Shown here: positions 1 to 8,500 of the stretch, piece by piece
Layout of the letters: every line of letters starts with the position of its first letter
Position numbering within the stretch: the first letter of the stretch is position 1
NCBI GenBank assembly: GCA_947487325.1
Contig: CANKWG010000020.1
Coordinates: 1 to 17,343 of the forward strand
Direction of reading: 5' to 3'
DNA: 17,343 nt
Source of the DNA: Oxalobacteraceae bacterium
Lineage (GTDB): Bacteria > Pseudomonadota > Gammaproteobacteria > Burkholderiales > Burkholderiaceae_D
Made by a program: the position numbers and the translations under genes
The notes under the pieces: generated by a model
What the model was told of the DNA's origin: nothing
The model's database searches: none
The model's input: only the letters and a program-made list of their open reading frames with translations

Positions 1-814
1 CGTGGGCGGTACCATTTTGTCGACTGCACTGGCGGTGTTGGCGGCGCGCGGCAAAAAGCCCGCGTCCAGTGTGACGCTCCTGACCACGATGCTGGATTTC
101 TCCGATGTCGGCGGTATTGATATTTACGTAGATGAGGCGCAGGTAATGCAACGCGAGCAGGCCATCGGTAAAAGTGGCCTGATGCCCGGACGCGATTTTG
201 CGGCAGCGTTTTCGAGTCTGAGACCGAATGATCTGGTTTGGAATTATGTCGAGTCCAACTATTTGAAGGGCGAGGAGCCGCCGCCATTTGATCTGCTGTA
301 TTGGAATGCGGACAGCACCAATTTGCCGGGCCCGATGTTCTGCTACTACCTGCGGAATATGTATCTCGAAAATAAGCTGTTGATACCGGGGCGGCTCTCG
401 GTCAATGGTGAGCCTGTCGATCTGGGTCGGGTGCAGGCGCCGGCCTTCATTTATGCCTCTCGCGAAGATCACATCGTGCCCTGGGCTGGTGCCTATGTGA
501 CAACGGGCCTGATCAATACCAGTAAGCGCAGCAATAATCGCTTTGTGCTGGGCGCCTCAGGCCACATTGCGGGCGTGATCAACCCGCCGGCCAAGAAAAA
601 ACGCAGTTACTGGACCCATGACGAGCTGCCGGCAGCGGCCGATCAGTGGCTGGCCGAGGCGACCGAGCATCCGGGCAGCTGGTGGACCGAGTGGACCGAA
701 TTTCTAGCCAGTCATGCGGGTGAGCAAGTTGCGGCCCCCAAAAAGTACGGGAATGCTCGCTACAAGCCGATTGAGCCGGCGCCCGGTCGCTATGTAAAGG
801 TCCGGGCAGGCTGA
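1..814 (+). CDS. phaC: Class I poly(3-hydroxyalkanoate) synthase PhaC, 3' part only
   Basis: This enzyme polymerises (R)-3-hydroxyacyl-CoA into polyhydroxyalkanoate at the granule surface. Only the C-terminal 270 codons are present. The first in-frame codons read V-G-G-T, the end of the lipase-like box G-x-C-x-G-G, so the catalytic Cys codon ends at base 1 and the GTG at position 2 is not a start. Two catalytic residues are visible: Asp in SREDHIVPW (codon 156 of the fragment) and His in GASGHIAGVINP (codon 188), followed by the usual PPAKKKRSYW stretch. The spacing between this Asp and His is 32 residues; in the Cupriavidus necator enzyme, from memory, it is 28, so the loop RSNNR region carries a small insertion. 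The next gene is phaR, with no phaA or phaB between. The substrate class is inferred from similarity to class I enzymes. Confidence 0.96.
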   Translation, partial: VGGTILSTALAVLAARGKKPASSVTLLTTMLDFSDVGGIDIYVDEAQVMQREQAIGKSGLMPGRDFAAAFSSLRPNDLVWNYVESNYLKGEEPPPFDLLYWNADSTNLPGPMFCYYLRNMYLENKLLIPGRLSVNGEPVDLGRVQAPAFIYASREDHIVPWAGAYVTTGLINTSKRSNNRFVLGASGHIAGVINPPAKKKRSYWTHDELPAAADQWLAEATEHPGSWWTEWTEFLASHAGEQVAAPKKYGNARYKPIEPAPGRYVKVRAG

Positions 815-952
815 CTAACCCAGCATCTGGCGGAGAGTGTCTACTTCCGGTGTTCTCATAATGAAAATGCCCAATATCACGGCAGCAGTTTGCGCCGCAA
901 TATCCCCCGGTAGAGATGCCCTCAAGTTGCCCAAGTTTATGTTTTTAGGCAC

Positions 953-958
953 TATAAT
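953..958 (+). promoter_or_regulatory. Candidate -10 element upstream of phaR
   Basis: A perfect TATAAT lies 84 bases before the phaR ATG in the 228-base gap after phaC. The best -35 match is TTGCCC at 927-932, but the spacer is 20 bases, longer than the usual 17, so the promoter is only moderately convincing. The rest of the 815-1042 gap holds no gene that I can support and no clear terminator. Confidence 0.4.
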
Positions 959-1001
959 GCGGCCAAAGGGGCGTTCGACCCCTTCCATTGTTCATAAAAT
1001 G

Positions 1002-1023
1002 TTGCGTGCGCATTGCGACGCAA
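1002..1023 (+). promoter_or_regulatory. TGC-rich dyad before phaR, possible PhaR operator
   Basis: The perfect inverted repeat TTGCGT (1002-1007) / ACGCAA (1018-1023) has a 10-base centre and lies 19 bases before the phaR ATG, downstream of the candidate -10. PhaR proteins repress their own genes and phasin genes in other bacteria, in some species through TGC/GCA-containing dyads. Assigning this repeat to PhaR is inference. Confidence 0.3.
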
Positions 1024-1042
1024 AATAACCGGGACCCCCGTC

Positions 1043-1618
1043 ATGACCACCGCAAAGAAGGCCGGCGAGCGCCTTATCAAAAAGTATCCGAACCGTCGAC
1101 TCTACGACACACAGACCAGTTCCTACATTACGCTCGCGGATGTAAAACAGCTCGTACTTGGCAATGAGGATTTCATTGTTATCGATGCGAAAACAGAAGA
1201 AGACCTGACGCGCAGCATTCTGTTGCAAATCATTCTGGAAGAAGAATCCAATGGCGAGCCTATGTTCTCCAGCTCCGCCTTGTCACAGATCATTCGATAT
1301 TACGGCCACACCATGCAGGGCATGATGGGCTCTTATCTGGAAAAGAATATCCAGGTCTTTATCGATATCCAAAACAAGCTCGCGGAAAACTCGAAGGGTT
1401 TAATGGAAGAGAAGTCTTTCAGCCCCGAGATGTGGACCCAGTTTATGAGCGTACAGGGCCCGATGATGCAGGGAATGATGAGCAACTACATCGAACAGAG
1501 CAAGAGCCTGTTTATTCAGATGCAGGAGCAGATGCAGAGTCAGTCCAAGAACATGTTCGGCGCTTTCCCTTTCCCGGGAATGCCAGGCGTGAAGGTCGCT
1601 GAGGCCAGCAAGCTCTAA
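1043..1618 (+). CDS. phaR: Polyhydroxyalkanoate synthesis repressor PhaR
   Basis: PhaR is a DNA-binding repressor that also binds PHA polymer; polymer formation titrates it away and releases phasin and phaR transcription. The product is 191 aa from the ATG at 1043. The N-terminal DNA-binding/accumulation domain spans about residues 10-70 (RLIKKYPNRRLYDT, SYITLADVKQLV, RSILLQIILEEE). Two PHB-accumulation repeats follow at about 75-112 and 130-170, with the related motifs MQGMMGSYLE and MQGMMSNYIE, then a Met/Gln-rich amphipathic stretch and an F/P-rich tail. The TTG at 1013 would add ten codons, but they do not resemble the family, so I prefer 1043. There is no strong Shine-Dalgarno sequence. 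It follows phaC directly, as in many betaproteobacterial PHA loci. Confidence 0.95.
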   Translation: MTTAKKAGERLIKKYPNRRLYDTQTSSYITLADVKQLVLGNEDFIVIDAKTEEDLTRSILLQIILEEESNGEPMFSSSALSQIIRYYGHTMQGMMGSYLEKNIQVFIDIQNKLAENSKGLMEEKSFSPEMWTQFMSVQGPMMQGMMSNYIEQSKSLFIQMQEQMQSQSKNMFGAFPFPGMPGVKVAEASKL

Positions 1619-1673
1619 TCGTGTTGTGGTGGCAGAGGGTAGAATCGCGACTTCGTCTCATCTTCCTTTGCCA

Positions 1674-1691
1674 CCTTCGCCCCCTTCGCCC
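1674..1691 (+). repeat. Tandem 9-bp repeat in the rimO leader
   Basis: CCTTCGCCC occurs twice in direct tandem (1674-1682, 1683-1691) in the pyrimidine-rich stretch just before the rimO ATG. This stretch contains no Shine-Dalgarno-like purine run. The 81-base phaR-rimO gap also holds a weak 7-bp inverted repeat (1628-1634 / 1669-1675) with a 34-base loop, which I do not call a terminator. Confidence 0.6.
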
Positions 1692-1699
1692 CATTCTTC

Positions 1700-3061
1700 A
1701 TGTCCGATTCCCCGGCAACACCCAAAGTAGGTTTCATTTCACTCGGCTGCCCCAAGGCCTTGGTCGATTCCGAGCAAATCCTGACGCAGCTGCGTGCTGA
1801 GGGTTACGACACCGCAAAATCTTATGACGGTGCCGATCTGGTCATCGTCAATACCTGCGGCTTCATTGATGCTGCCGTCACCGAATCGCTGGATGCCATC
1901 GGCGAGGCGCTCAGTGAGAACGGCAAGGTTATCGTCACCGGCTGTCTCGGCGGTAAAAAAGATGCATCGGGTCAGGATGTCATTCGTGCGGTACATCCCA
2001 AAGTTCTCGCGGTTACCGGCCCGCATGCACTGGCCGAGGTCATGGACGCGGTGCATCAGCATCTGCCCAAGCCACATGAGCCATTCATTGACCTTGTACC
2101 GCCGCAGGGTATACGCCTGACGCCACGTCACTATGCGTATCTGAAAATTTCCGAAGGCTGCAATCACCGCTGCAGCTTTTGCATCATTCCTTCTATGCGT
2201 GGCGATCTGGTCTCGCGGCCCATCGCCGAGGTGATGCTCGAGGCCGAGAATCTATTCAAAGCCGGTGTGAAAGAGTTACTCGTCATTTCGCAGGACACCA
2301 GCGCCTATGGCGTAGATGTGAAATTCCGCACCGGCTTCTGGGAAGGTCGGCCGGTGCGTACGCACATGACCGATCTGGTCGCCTCGCTCGGTGCACTCGC
2401 AAAGCAATACGGCGCATGGGTCAGACTGCACTATGTGTATCCCTATCCGCATGTGGATGAAGTCATCCCCCTGATGAATGACGGGCATGTCCTGCCGTAT
2501 CTGGATGTGCCATTGCAGCACTCGCATCCGGATGTCCTCAAGCGCATGAAGCGTCCCGCGAACGGTGAAAAAAATATCGAGCGTATCCGCGCCTGGCGCG
2601 CCGCTTGTCCTGACATCACGATACGTTCCACGTTCATTGCAGGTTTCCCCGGCGAGACTGAAGAAGAATTTACGCATCTGCTCGATTTTCTGAAAGAAGC
2701 GCAAATTGATCGCTTGGGTTGTTTTGCCTATTCGCCCGTTGAGGGTGCCACCGCCAATGCGCTCGCTTCTCCCATACCCGATGAAGTGCGCGAGGAGCGT
2801 CGCGCGCGCGTGATGCAGCTGCAGGAAAGCATTTCTCGTCAACGATTACAAGCCAAAGTAGGCAAGACGCTCAAGGTGTTGATTGACAAGGTCGACCGCA
2901 ATGGCGCGACTGCTCGCTCGTCCGCTGACGCGCCCGAGATTGATGGCGTGGTGTATGTCAAGCTGCCCTATGATCCTTCGATAAGTCTGAAAGTTGGTGA
3001 GTTCATTGATGTGAAAATCACCACTGCGGATGCGCACGATCTCTGGGGTAGTGTGGATTGA
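1700..3061 (+). CDS. rimO: Ribosomal protein S12 (uS12) methylthiotransferase RimO
   Basis: RimO is a radical-SAM enzyme with two [4Fe-4S] clusters that methylthiolates the conserved aspartate of ribosomal protein S12. The product is 453 aa. The N-terminal UPF0004 domain supplies three cluster cysteines: C17 (SLGCPK), C53 (NTCGF) and C82 (TGCLG). The radical-SAM motif is C154-x3-C158-x2-C161 (EGCNHRCSFC), followed by IIPSMRGDLVSRP, which is diagnostic for RimO rather than MiaB. An inserted segment RPVRTHMTDL near residue 220 is, as I recall, common in betaproteobacterial RimO. A TRAM domain closes the protein at about residues 388-450. No Shine-Dalgarno sequence precedes the ATG. The next gene starts 28 bases downstream, suggesting cotranscription. 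Confidence 0.97.
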   Translation: MSDSPATPKVGFISLGCPKALVDSEQILTQLRAEGYDTAKSYDGADLVIVNTCGFIDAAVTESLDAIGEALSENGKVIVTGCLGGKKDASGQDVIRAVHPKVLAVTGPHALAEVMDAVHQHLPKPHEPFIDLVPPQGIRLTPRHYAYLKISEGCNHRCSFCIIPSMRGDLVSRPIAEVMLEAENLFKAGVKELLVISQDTSAYGVDVKFRTGFWEGRPVRTHMTDLVASLGALAKQYGAWVRLHYVYPYPHVDEVIPLMNDGHVLPYLDVPLQHSHPDVLKRMKRPANGEKNIERIRAWRAACPDITIRSTFIAGFPGETEEEFTHLLDFLKEAQIDRLGCFAYSPVEGATANALASPIPDEVREERRARVMQLQESISRQRLQAKVGKTLKVLIDKVDRNGATARSSADAPEIDGVVYVKLPYDPSISLKVGEFIDVKITTADAHDLWGSVD

Positions 3062-3078
3062 CGCGAGCCAGCGTGAGC

Positions 3079-3084
3079 AAGGAG
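3079..3084 (+). promoter_or_regulatory. Ribosome binding site deciding the GTG start at 3090
   Basis: AAGGAG lies five bases before GTG at 3090. It supports this start over the longer reading frame beginning at 3030, which would overlap the end of rimO and has no comparable site. Confidence 0.75.
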
Positions 3085-3089
3085 AGATC

Positions 3090-4259
3090 GTGAGCGATAA
3101 AAAATCGTTTCAGACACTGCTGACCACGACGGATTATCGTCCGCCCGAAGGTTTCGATGCTTTCCCTACGCCTATCCATCATGCATCTACTGTGCTGTTT
3201 CGTGATGTCGCTGCGCTGCGCTCACGTAACTGGCAAGAAAAAAATGGTTATACCTACGGCCTGCATGGCACGCCGACCACCTTCACGTTGGAAGCGCGGT
3301 TAGCCGAGATCGAAGGCGGTACCGACTGCTTGCTTGCCCCTAGCGGACTAGCTGCAATTGCGATGATTGATCTGGCCTTGCTGCGTGCCGGGGATGATGT
3401 GCTGATTCCCGAGAACGTCTACAACCCGAATCGTGAGCTGGCACAGTGGCTGTCACGCGATTTCAATATTACCGTGCGCTACTACGATCCCTTGATTGGT
3501 GAGGGTATCGCTGAACTCATACAACCCAACACGCGACTGATATGGACCGAAGCACCGGGATCGGTCTCGATGGAAGTGCCCGACATTCCCGCGATCTGTC
3601 GTGCTGCGCATGCGCGCGGTGTTCCTGTCGCGTTGGACAATACGTGGTCGGCGGGTATTGGTTTTCGTGCGTTTGATCATGGTGTTGATATTGTTATGCA
3701 GGCACTCACCAAATATCACTCAGGTGGCTCGGATGTCCTGATGGGGGCGGTGATCACTCGCGACCAAAACTTGCATCGAAAAGTGGGTGCTGCGCATATG
3801 CGGCTTGGCATGGGCGTTTCTGGTGATGACGCTTACCTTGTTCTCCGAGGTTTGCCCAGCATGAAGCTGCGTTTTGACGCGCATGACGCTGCCGCACGTC
3901 AGATTGCGCAGTGGCTGAAAGCCCGGCCCGAGATTTCGCAGGTATTGCATCCGGCTTTGCCGGATTGCCCTGGTCACGCGATATGGCAGCGTGACTTTAC
4001 CGGTGCTGGTGGATTGTTCTCCGTGCTGTTCGATCCGCGTTTCACCGAGGCACAGACGGATCACTTCATCGATAGTCTGAAGCTCTTCCGCATCGGTTAC
4101 AGCTGGGGTGGGGCGAATAGCCTTGCAGTGCCTTATCGAATGGTAGCGATACGTCGTGAATGGAGCGGCGCAGGGCAGTTAGTGCGTTTCAATATTGGCC
4201 TGGAGGCTGTCGAGGATTTGGTTGCGGATCTGGAGCAGGCAATGCTCACACTGGCATAG
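3090..4259 (+). CDS. metC: Cystathionine beta-lyase (Cys/Met metabolism PLP enzyme)
   Basis: This is a fold-type I PLP enzyme that most likely cleaves cystathionine to homocysteine, ammonia and pyruvate in methionine synthesis. From the GTG at 3090 the product is 389 aa, a normal family length. Visible landmarks are YTYGLHGTPTTFTLE (substrate/phosphate region), APSGLAAIA, the PLP-ring aspartate in ALDNTWSAGIGFRAFDHG, and the Schiff-base lysine K208 in QALTKYHSGGSDVLMG. The C-terminal IGYSWGGANSLAVPY is typical of the MetC branch rather than MetB or MetZ. It follows rimO by 28 bases, and its last 14 bases overlap the convergent gene on the other strand. The exact substrate is inferred; a related C-S lyase role is possible. 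Confidence 0.9.
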   Translation: MSDKKSFQTLLTTTDYRPPEGFDAFPTPIHHASTVLFRDVAALRSRNWQEKNGYTYGLHGTPTTFTLEARLAEIEGGTDCLLAPSGLAAIAMIDLALLRAGDDVLIPENVYNPNRELAQWLSRDFNITVRYYDPLIGEGIAELIQPNTRLIWTEAPGSVSMEVPDIPAICRAAHARGVPVALDNTWSAGIGFRAFDHGVDIVMQALTKYHSGGSDVLMGAVITRDQNLHRKVGAAHMRLGMGVSGDDAYLVLRGLPSMKLRFDAHDAAARQIAQWLKARPEISQVLHPALPDCPGHAIWQRDFTGAGGLFSVLFDPRFTEAQTDHFIDSLKLFRIGYSWGGANSLAVPYRMVAIRREWSGAGQLVRFNIGLEAVEDLVADLEQAMLTLA

Positions 4260-4611
4260 ATTTATTGGCATTCAGATCCAGCAATCCCCTTATCAGGCGA
4301 TACGCTTTCCATATCCAGGCACCGAGCCAAATCAGGAAAGCCGCTGGTATGCCGATCACGGTGATGAACGCGGCGAACCCGATCGCCATCCACACGATGT
4401 ACCACCAGAACGAACGGATTTGCCAGCTGTGATGCGAGCGCAAGAAACTGCCCTCGGCATCTGCGCGTTTCAGATAGTTGATGATCAGTGGTATAAAAGA
4501 GAGCACACCCAGTGAAAAAATCATCGACAGGCCGTGCATCAGATAGAGCCACCACAGTAGCCGCTTGTGAGATTCGGTATCGCTGTCGAGGTAAATTTTT
4601 TCATCCATCAT
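4246..4611 (-). CDS. Small integral membrane protein, COG3671/DUF4870-like
   Basis: The product is 121 aa with three hydrophobic segments at about residues 19-46, 68-84 and 86-102. Between the first two is the motif RSHHSWQIRSFWW, shared as I recall with small uncharacterised proteobacterial membrane proteins of the COG3671/DUF4870 (Tic20-like) type. No enzymatic residues can be identified and the function is unknown. The ATG at 4611 is followed by a second Met codon, and neither has a good Shine-Dalgarno sequence. It lies 45 bases downstream of serB on the same strand, so it is probably the last gene of the mfd-serB run. Its stop lies inside the end of the convergent metC gene. Confidence 0.75.
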   Translation of the reverse strand: MMDEKIYLDSDTESHKRLLWWLYLMHGLSMIFSLGVLSFIPLIINYLKRADAEGSFLRSHHSWQIRSFWWYIVWMAIGFAAFITVIGIPAAFLIWLGAWIWKAYRLIRGLLDLNANKSMPV

Positions 4612-4656
4612 GGCTTGTCTTGTCGGATCCGAAAAAATGGTGGTGCTGCTAAGGAC

Positions 4657-5510
4657 TCAGCGGAACAGATTCAGAACGCCATCCAACCCAGCGTAGTTCA
4701 GCGTGACATGTGCTTTCGCCTGAACCACGGGTTTGGCGCGGAAAGCCACCGATAACCCGGCAACCGACATCATGGCCAGGTCGTTTGCGCCATCACCAAT
4801 CACGATCGCAGCTGAAGAAGACGTACCCAGCGCTGTGCATTCATCGACCACGGTTTGCAGTTTTGCCTCAGCATCGATGATGTGACCAATCACATGGCCG
4901 GTCAATTTGCCGTCGACGACTTCGAGCAGGTTGGCGCGCGTGGTATCAAGCGCCAGTAGGGTCTTCAAGCGATCAGTGAAATAAGTGAAGCCACCCGAAA
5001 CCAGCACCGAGCGCAGACCAGCGGCCTTGATTCCCTGCAGCAGACTGTCGGCGCCGGGGGAAAGGCGCAAGCGTTCTTCGAAAACCTGATGCAGCGCAGA
5101 CGCATCCAGACCTTTGAGCAAGGCCACCCGGCGTATCAGGCTCTCGCGGAAATCCAGTTCGCCACGCATGGCCGCTTCAGTGATCGCGGCCACTTCGGTT
5201 TTGAGTCCCTGCATGTCGGCGATTTCATCGATGCACTCGATCGTGATCAGTGTGGAATCCATGTCCATCACCAGTACGCGGAAGTCAGACAGTTGTCGGC
5301 TGGCGTCCATGAAGGTGCCATCCATGCGCGCCGGGTGACAGGCTGCTGCGACTTCCGAGCGCAGCGTATTGCTGCTGTCGATGTCATCGCAACGAAACGC
5401 CTGGGGTGCAATCGGAGTGATTTTTTTTGCATTGACAATGGCGGCAATGCGATTGACGGTGTCGCTATCGGCACCGGGCCTTGAAGAATCAATTTCGTCG
5501 ATGAATTCAT
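4657..5510 (-). CDS. serB: Phosphoserine phosphatase SerB with an apparent N-terminal frameshift
   Basis: SerB is a HAD-superfamily enzyme that releases serine from phosphoserine, the last step of serine synthesis. The catalytic part is intact in one frame: the DxDxS motif in LVMDMDSTLITIECIDE, LVSGGFTYFTDRLK, GDGANDLAMM, and SVAFRAKPVVQAKA near the end. The N-terminal part is split. One frame starts at ATG 5510 and reads MNSSTKLILQGP; the rest (GADSDTVNRIAAIVNAKK onward, leading to MDMDSTL) lies in the neighbouring frame, which has no ATG or GTG of its own. One extra base within 5473-5478 would join them into a 284-residue protein, normal for Burkholderia-type SerB. As given, translation from ATG 5325 could still yield a 222-aa catalytic fragment. 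The mfd stop is 20 bases upstream. The cause may be a true mutation or a sequencing error. Confidence 0.88.
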
Positions 5511-5530
5511 GCTCGAGATGCGTCAGCGTA

Positions 5531-8500
5531 TCAGTGGGACAGTGCGCGTATGGTGGCCTTGAGTTGGTTGACCCGCGCGGCCAGATCGGGCATGGCAGCA
5601 GTAATTTTCAACTTATCCTGCCCGGACAGGCGTATGTGACGACTTTTCTGAACAAGTTCAATAATGCGCATCGGATCGATCGGTGGTTTTGGTTCAAATT
5701 GCAGTTGCGCGGATTCGGCATGCGCATCGATCTTGATGATGCCGACCGTTTTTGCGGATACGCGCAAGCGGTGCGTCTCGATCAGCGCTTTGACAGGATC
5801 AGGCAGCTTGCCAAAACGGTCGATCAGCTCTTCCTGCAGATTATCGATACTTTCCTGCGTTTGTCCATTTGCCAAGCGCTTGTAAATTGAGAGCCGCTCG
5901 TGCACATCACCGCAAAAATCACTGGGTAACAAGGCGGGTACATGCAGATTGATTTCGGTCGTAGTGGATAGCGGCGATGCGAGGTCGGGTTCTTTACCGT
6001 TTTTCAGTGATCGCACCGCGGCCATGAGCATGTCGGAATAGAGTTGGAATCCGATTTCTGTCATCTCGCCCGACTGGTTTTCACCAAGGACCTCACCCGC
6101 GCCGCGAATCTCCAGATCATGCATGGCCAAATAAAAGCCGCTGCCCAGTTCTTCCATTTGCTGGATGGCATCAAGCCTGCGCTCGGCCTGACGGGTCAGT
6201 GTCTGCACATCATGCACCAGTAAATAAGCATAGGCCTGATGATGAGATCGACCGACGCGGCCACGCAGCTGATGCAGCTGCGCGAGACCAAATCGATCAG
6301 CGCGATGCATGATGATGGTGTTGGCAGTAGGTACGTCAATACCGGTTTCGATGATGGTCGTGCACAGCAGGATGTTGAAACGCTGCGCAACGAAATCGCG
6401 CATGACTTTTTCGAGATCGCGTTCATGCATTTGTCCGTGGGCGATCGCAATGCGTGCCTCAGGCAGCAGCGCCTCGAGTGCCTTGCGACGATTCTCGATG
6501 GTGTCAACTTCATTGTGCAGAAAGTACACCTGACCACCGCGCTTGAGTTCGCGCAAACAGGCTTCGCGAATAACCGACTCGGATTCGCCGCGAACGAAGG
6601 TTTTGATTGCCAGACGTTTTTGCGGCGCGGTGGCAATCACTGAAAAATCACGCAGACCTTCGAGCGCCATGCCCAAAGTACGGGGTATCGGTGTGGCCGT
6701 GAGGGTAAGTACATCAACTTCGGCACGCAAGGCCTTGAGTGCTTCTTTCTGACGTACACCAAAGCGGTGTTCCTCGTCGATGATCACCAGACCCAGCCGC
6801 TGAAATTTCACATCCGCCGACAAAAGTTTGTGCGTGCCGATGACGACATCAATTGATCCATCGGCCATGCCTTTGAGTGCTTGTGTGACTTCCTTGCTGG
6901 TTCTGAAGCGAGACAATTCTGCGATACGTACCGGCCAATCAGCAAAACGATCAGCAAATGTTTGGGCGTGTTGTTCGGCCAGCAGCGTGGTGGGCGCAAG
7001 TATGGCGACCTGTTTGCCGCCCATCACTGCGACAAAGGCTGCCCGAAGCGCCACCTCGGTTTTGCCGAAACCAACATCGCCGCAGATGAGGCGATCCATC
7101 GGTTTGCCTGAGGTCATGTCCTTGATCACGGCTTGAATTGCTGCAGACTGATCTGCTGTCTCTTCAAAGCCGAAACTGTCGGCAAAGGCTTCATAGTCAT
7201 GCGCTGAATATTCAAACGAATGTCCCTGACGCGCGGCGCGACGTGCATACAGATTCAGCAGTTCCGCGGCTGTGTCGCGTATTTGTTCTGCGGCTTTACG
7301 TCGTGCTTTTTCCCACTGACCTGAGCCTAGTGTATGGAGGGGAGCGTCTTCAGGTGCAGCGCCCGAGTAGCGCGATATTACGTGTAGCTGCGATACGGGT
7401 ACGTACAGTGTGGTTTCTTTTGCATACTGGAGATGCAGGAACTCTGTCTCGCCTTCACCGAGATCCATGCTGATCAGGCCACAGTAACGGCCAATGCCAT
7501 GATTGAGGTGAACCACGGGATCGCCGATTTTCAGTTCGGACAGATCGCGCACCATGGAATCGACTTGGCTCGGACCCTCTTGCGTTTTGCGACCTGCGCG
7601 ACGACCACTGCCGGCATAAAGCTCTGTTTCAGTGATGAAGGCGATATCACCTAGCTCTGTCGAGAGCAAAGTGCCCTCGTGCAAGGGCGACACACACAGC
7701 ATCATCCGGTCTGTGGAGGCCATGAAATCATCGAGGCTTTCGCAGGCCGTCAATGACAAAGCATATTCGCTGAAGTATTCACGCAATGTTTCACGCCGTC
7801 CGCCTGATTCGGCGCAAATCATGACGCGATGAGGGCTCTGCAAAAGAAAAGCACGCAGATTACTCAGCGGATCATCAAGTCGGCGATTGACCGCAATATC
7901 GGGCAAGGTTGCGGAAAGCTCGGAGGCTTCGACCTTGTCCTGCAAGACCCAGCGCCCGTAGGGTTTTAGCAGCGAAAAGAAATCTTCATCGCTCAGAAAA
8001 ATCTGCTCCGGCGGCAGCAGTGGTCGCTCGCGATCGGATTTGAGAAAGTTGTAGCGAGAACGTGTGTCTGACCAGAAGCGCTGTATTGAGGCTTCGATAT
8101 CGCCAATCAGCGTAAAGCTGCTGCCTTCGGGCAGATAATCAAACAGCGTAGCGGTCTCTTCGAAAAACAGTGGCAAGTAATATTCAATACCAGCCGATGC
8201 AATTCCATTTCCGATGTCGCGATAAATCATGGAGCGCGATGGATCGCCTTCGATCACTTCACGCCAGCGGCTGCGAAAGGCGCTGCGTGCTGCTTCATCC
8301 ATCGGAAATTCACGGCCCGGCAAGAGTCGTACTTCCTTAACCGGATAGAGCGATCTTTGCGTGTCCACATCAAAGGTGCGCAAACTTTCGATGCTGTCAC
8401 CAAAAAGATCAATCCTGTACGGTAGCACTGAGCCCATAGGGAAAAGATCAATCAGCCCGCCACGCACCGAATACTCACCGGGCGACATCACTTGCGCCAC

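Noticed and set aside
853..867. TTCTCAT-A-ATGAAAA, looking like a Fur-type half-site pair
   Set aside because: The arms are in the reverse order to the Fur 7-1-7 arrangement, and nothing nearby suggests iron control.
837..1028. 63-codon reading frame in the phaC-phaR gap
   Set aside because: It has no ribosome site and no recognisable protein features, and it spans the candidate phaR promoter and dyad.
1628..1675. GGTGGCA/TGCCACC inverted repeat after phaR as a terminator
   Set aside because: The 34-base loop and lack of a T-run make it unlikely.
2276..2842. 188-codon frame antisense to rimO
   Set aside because: It is a shadow of a certain gene; its sequence shows no domain and rimO is fully conserved there.
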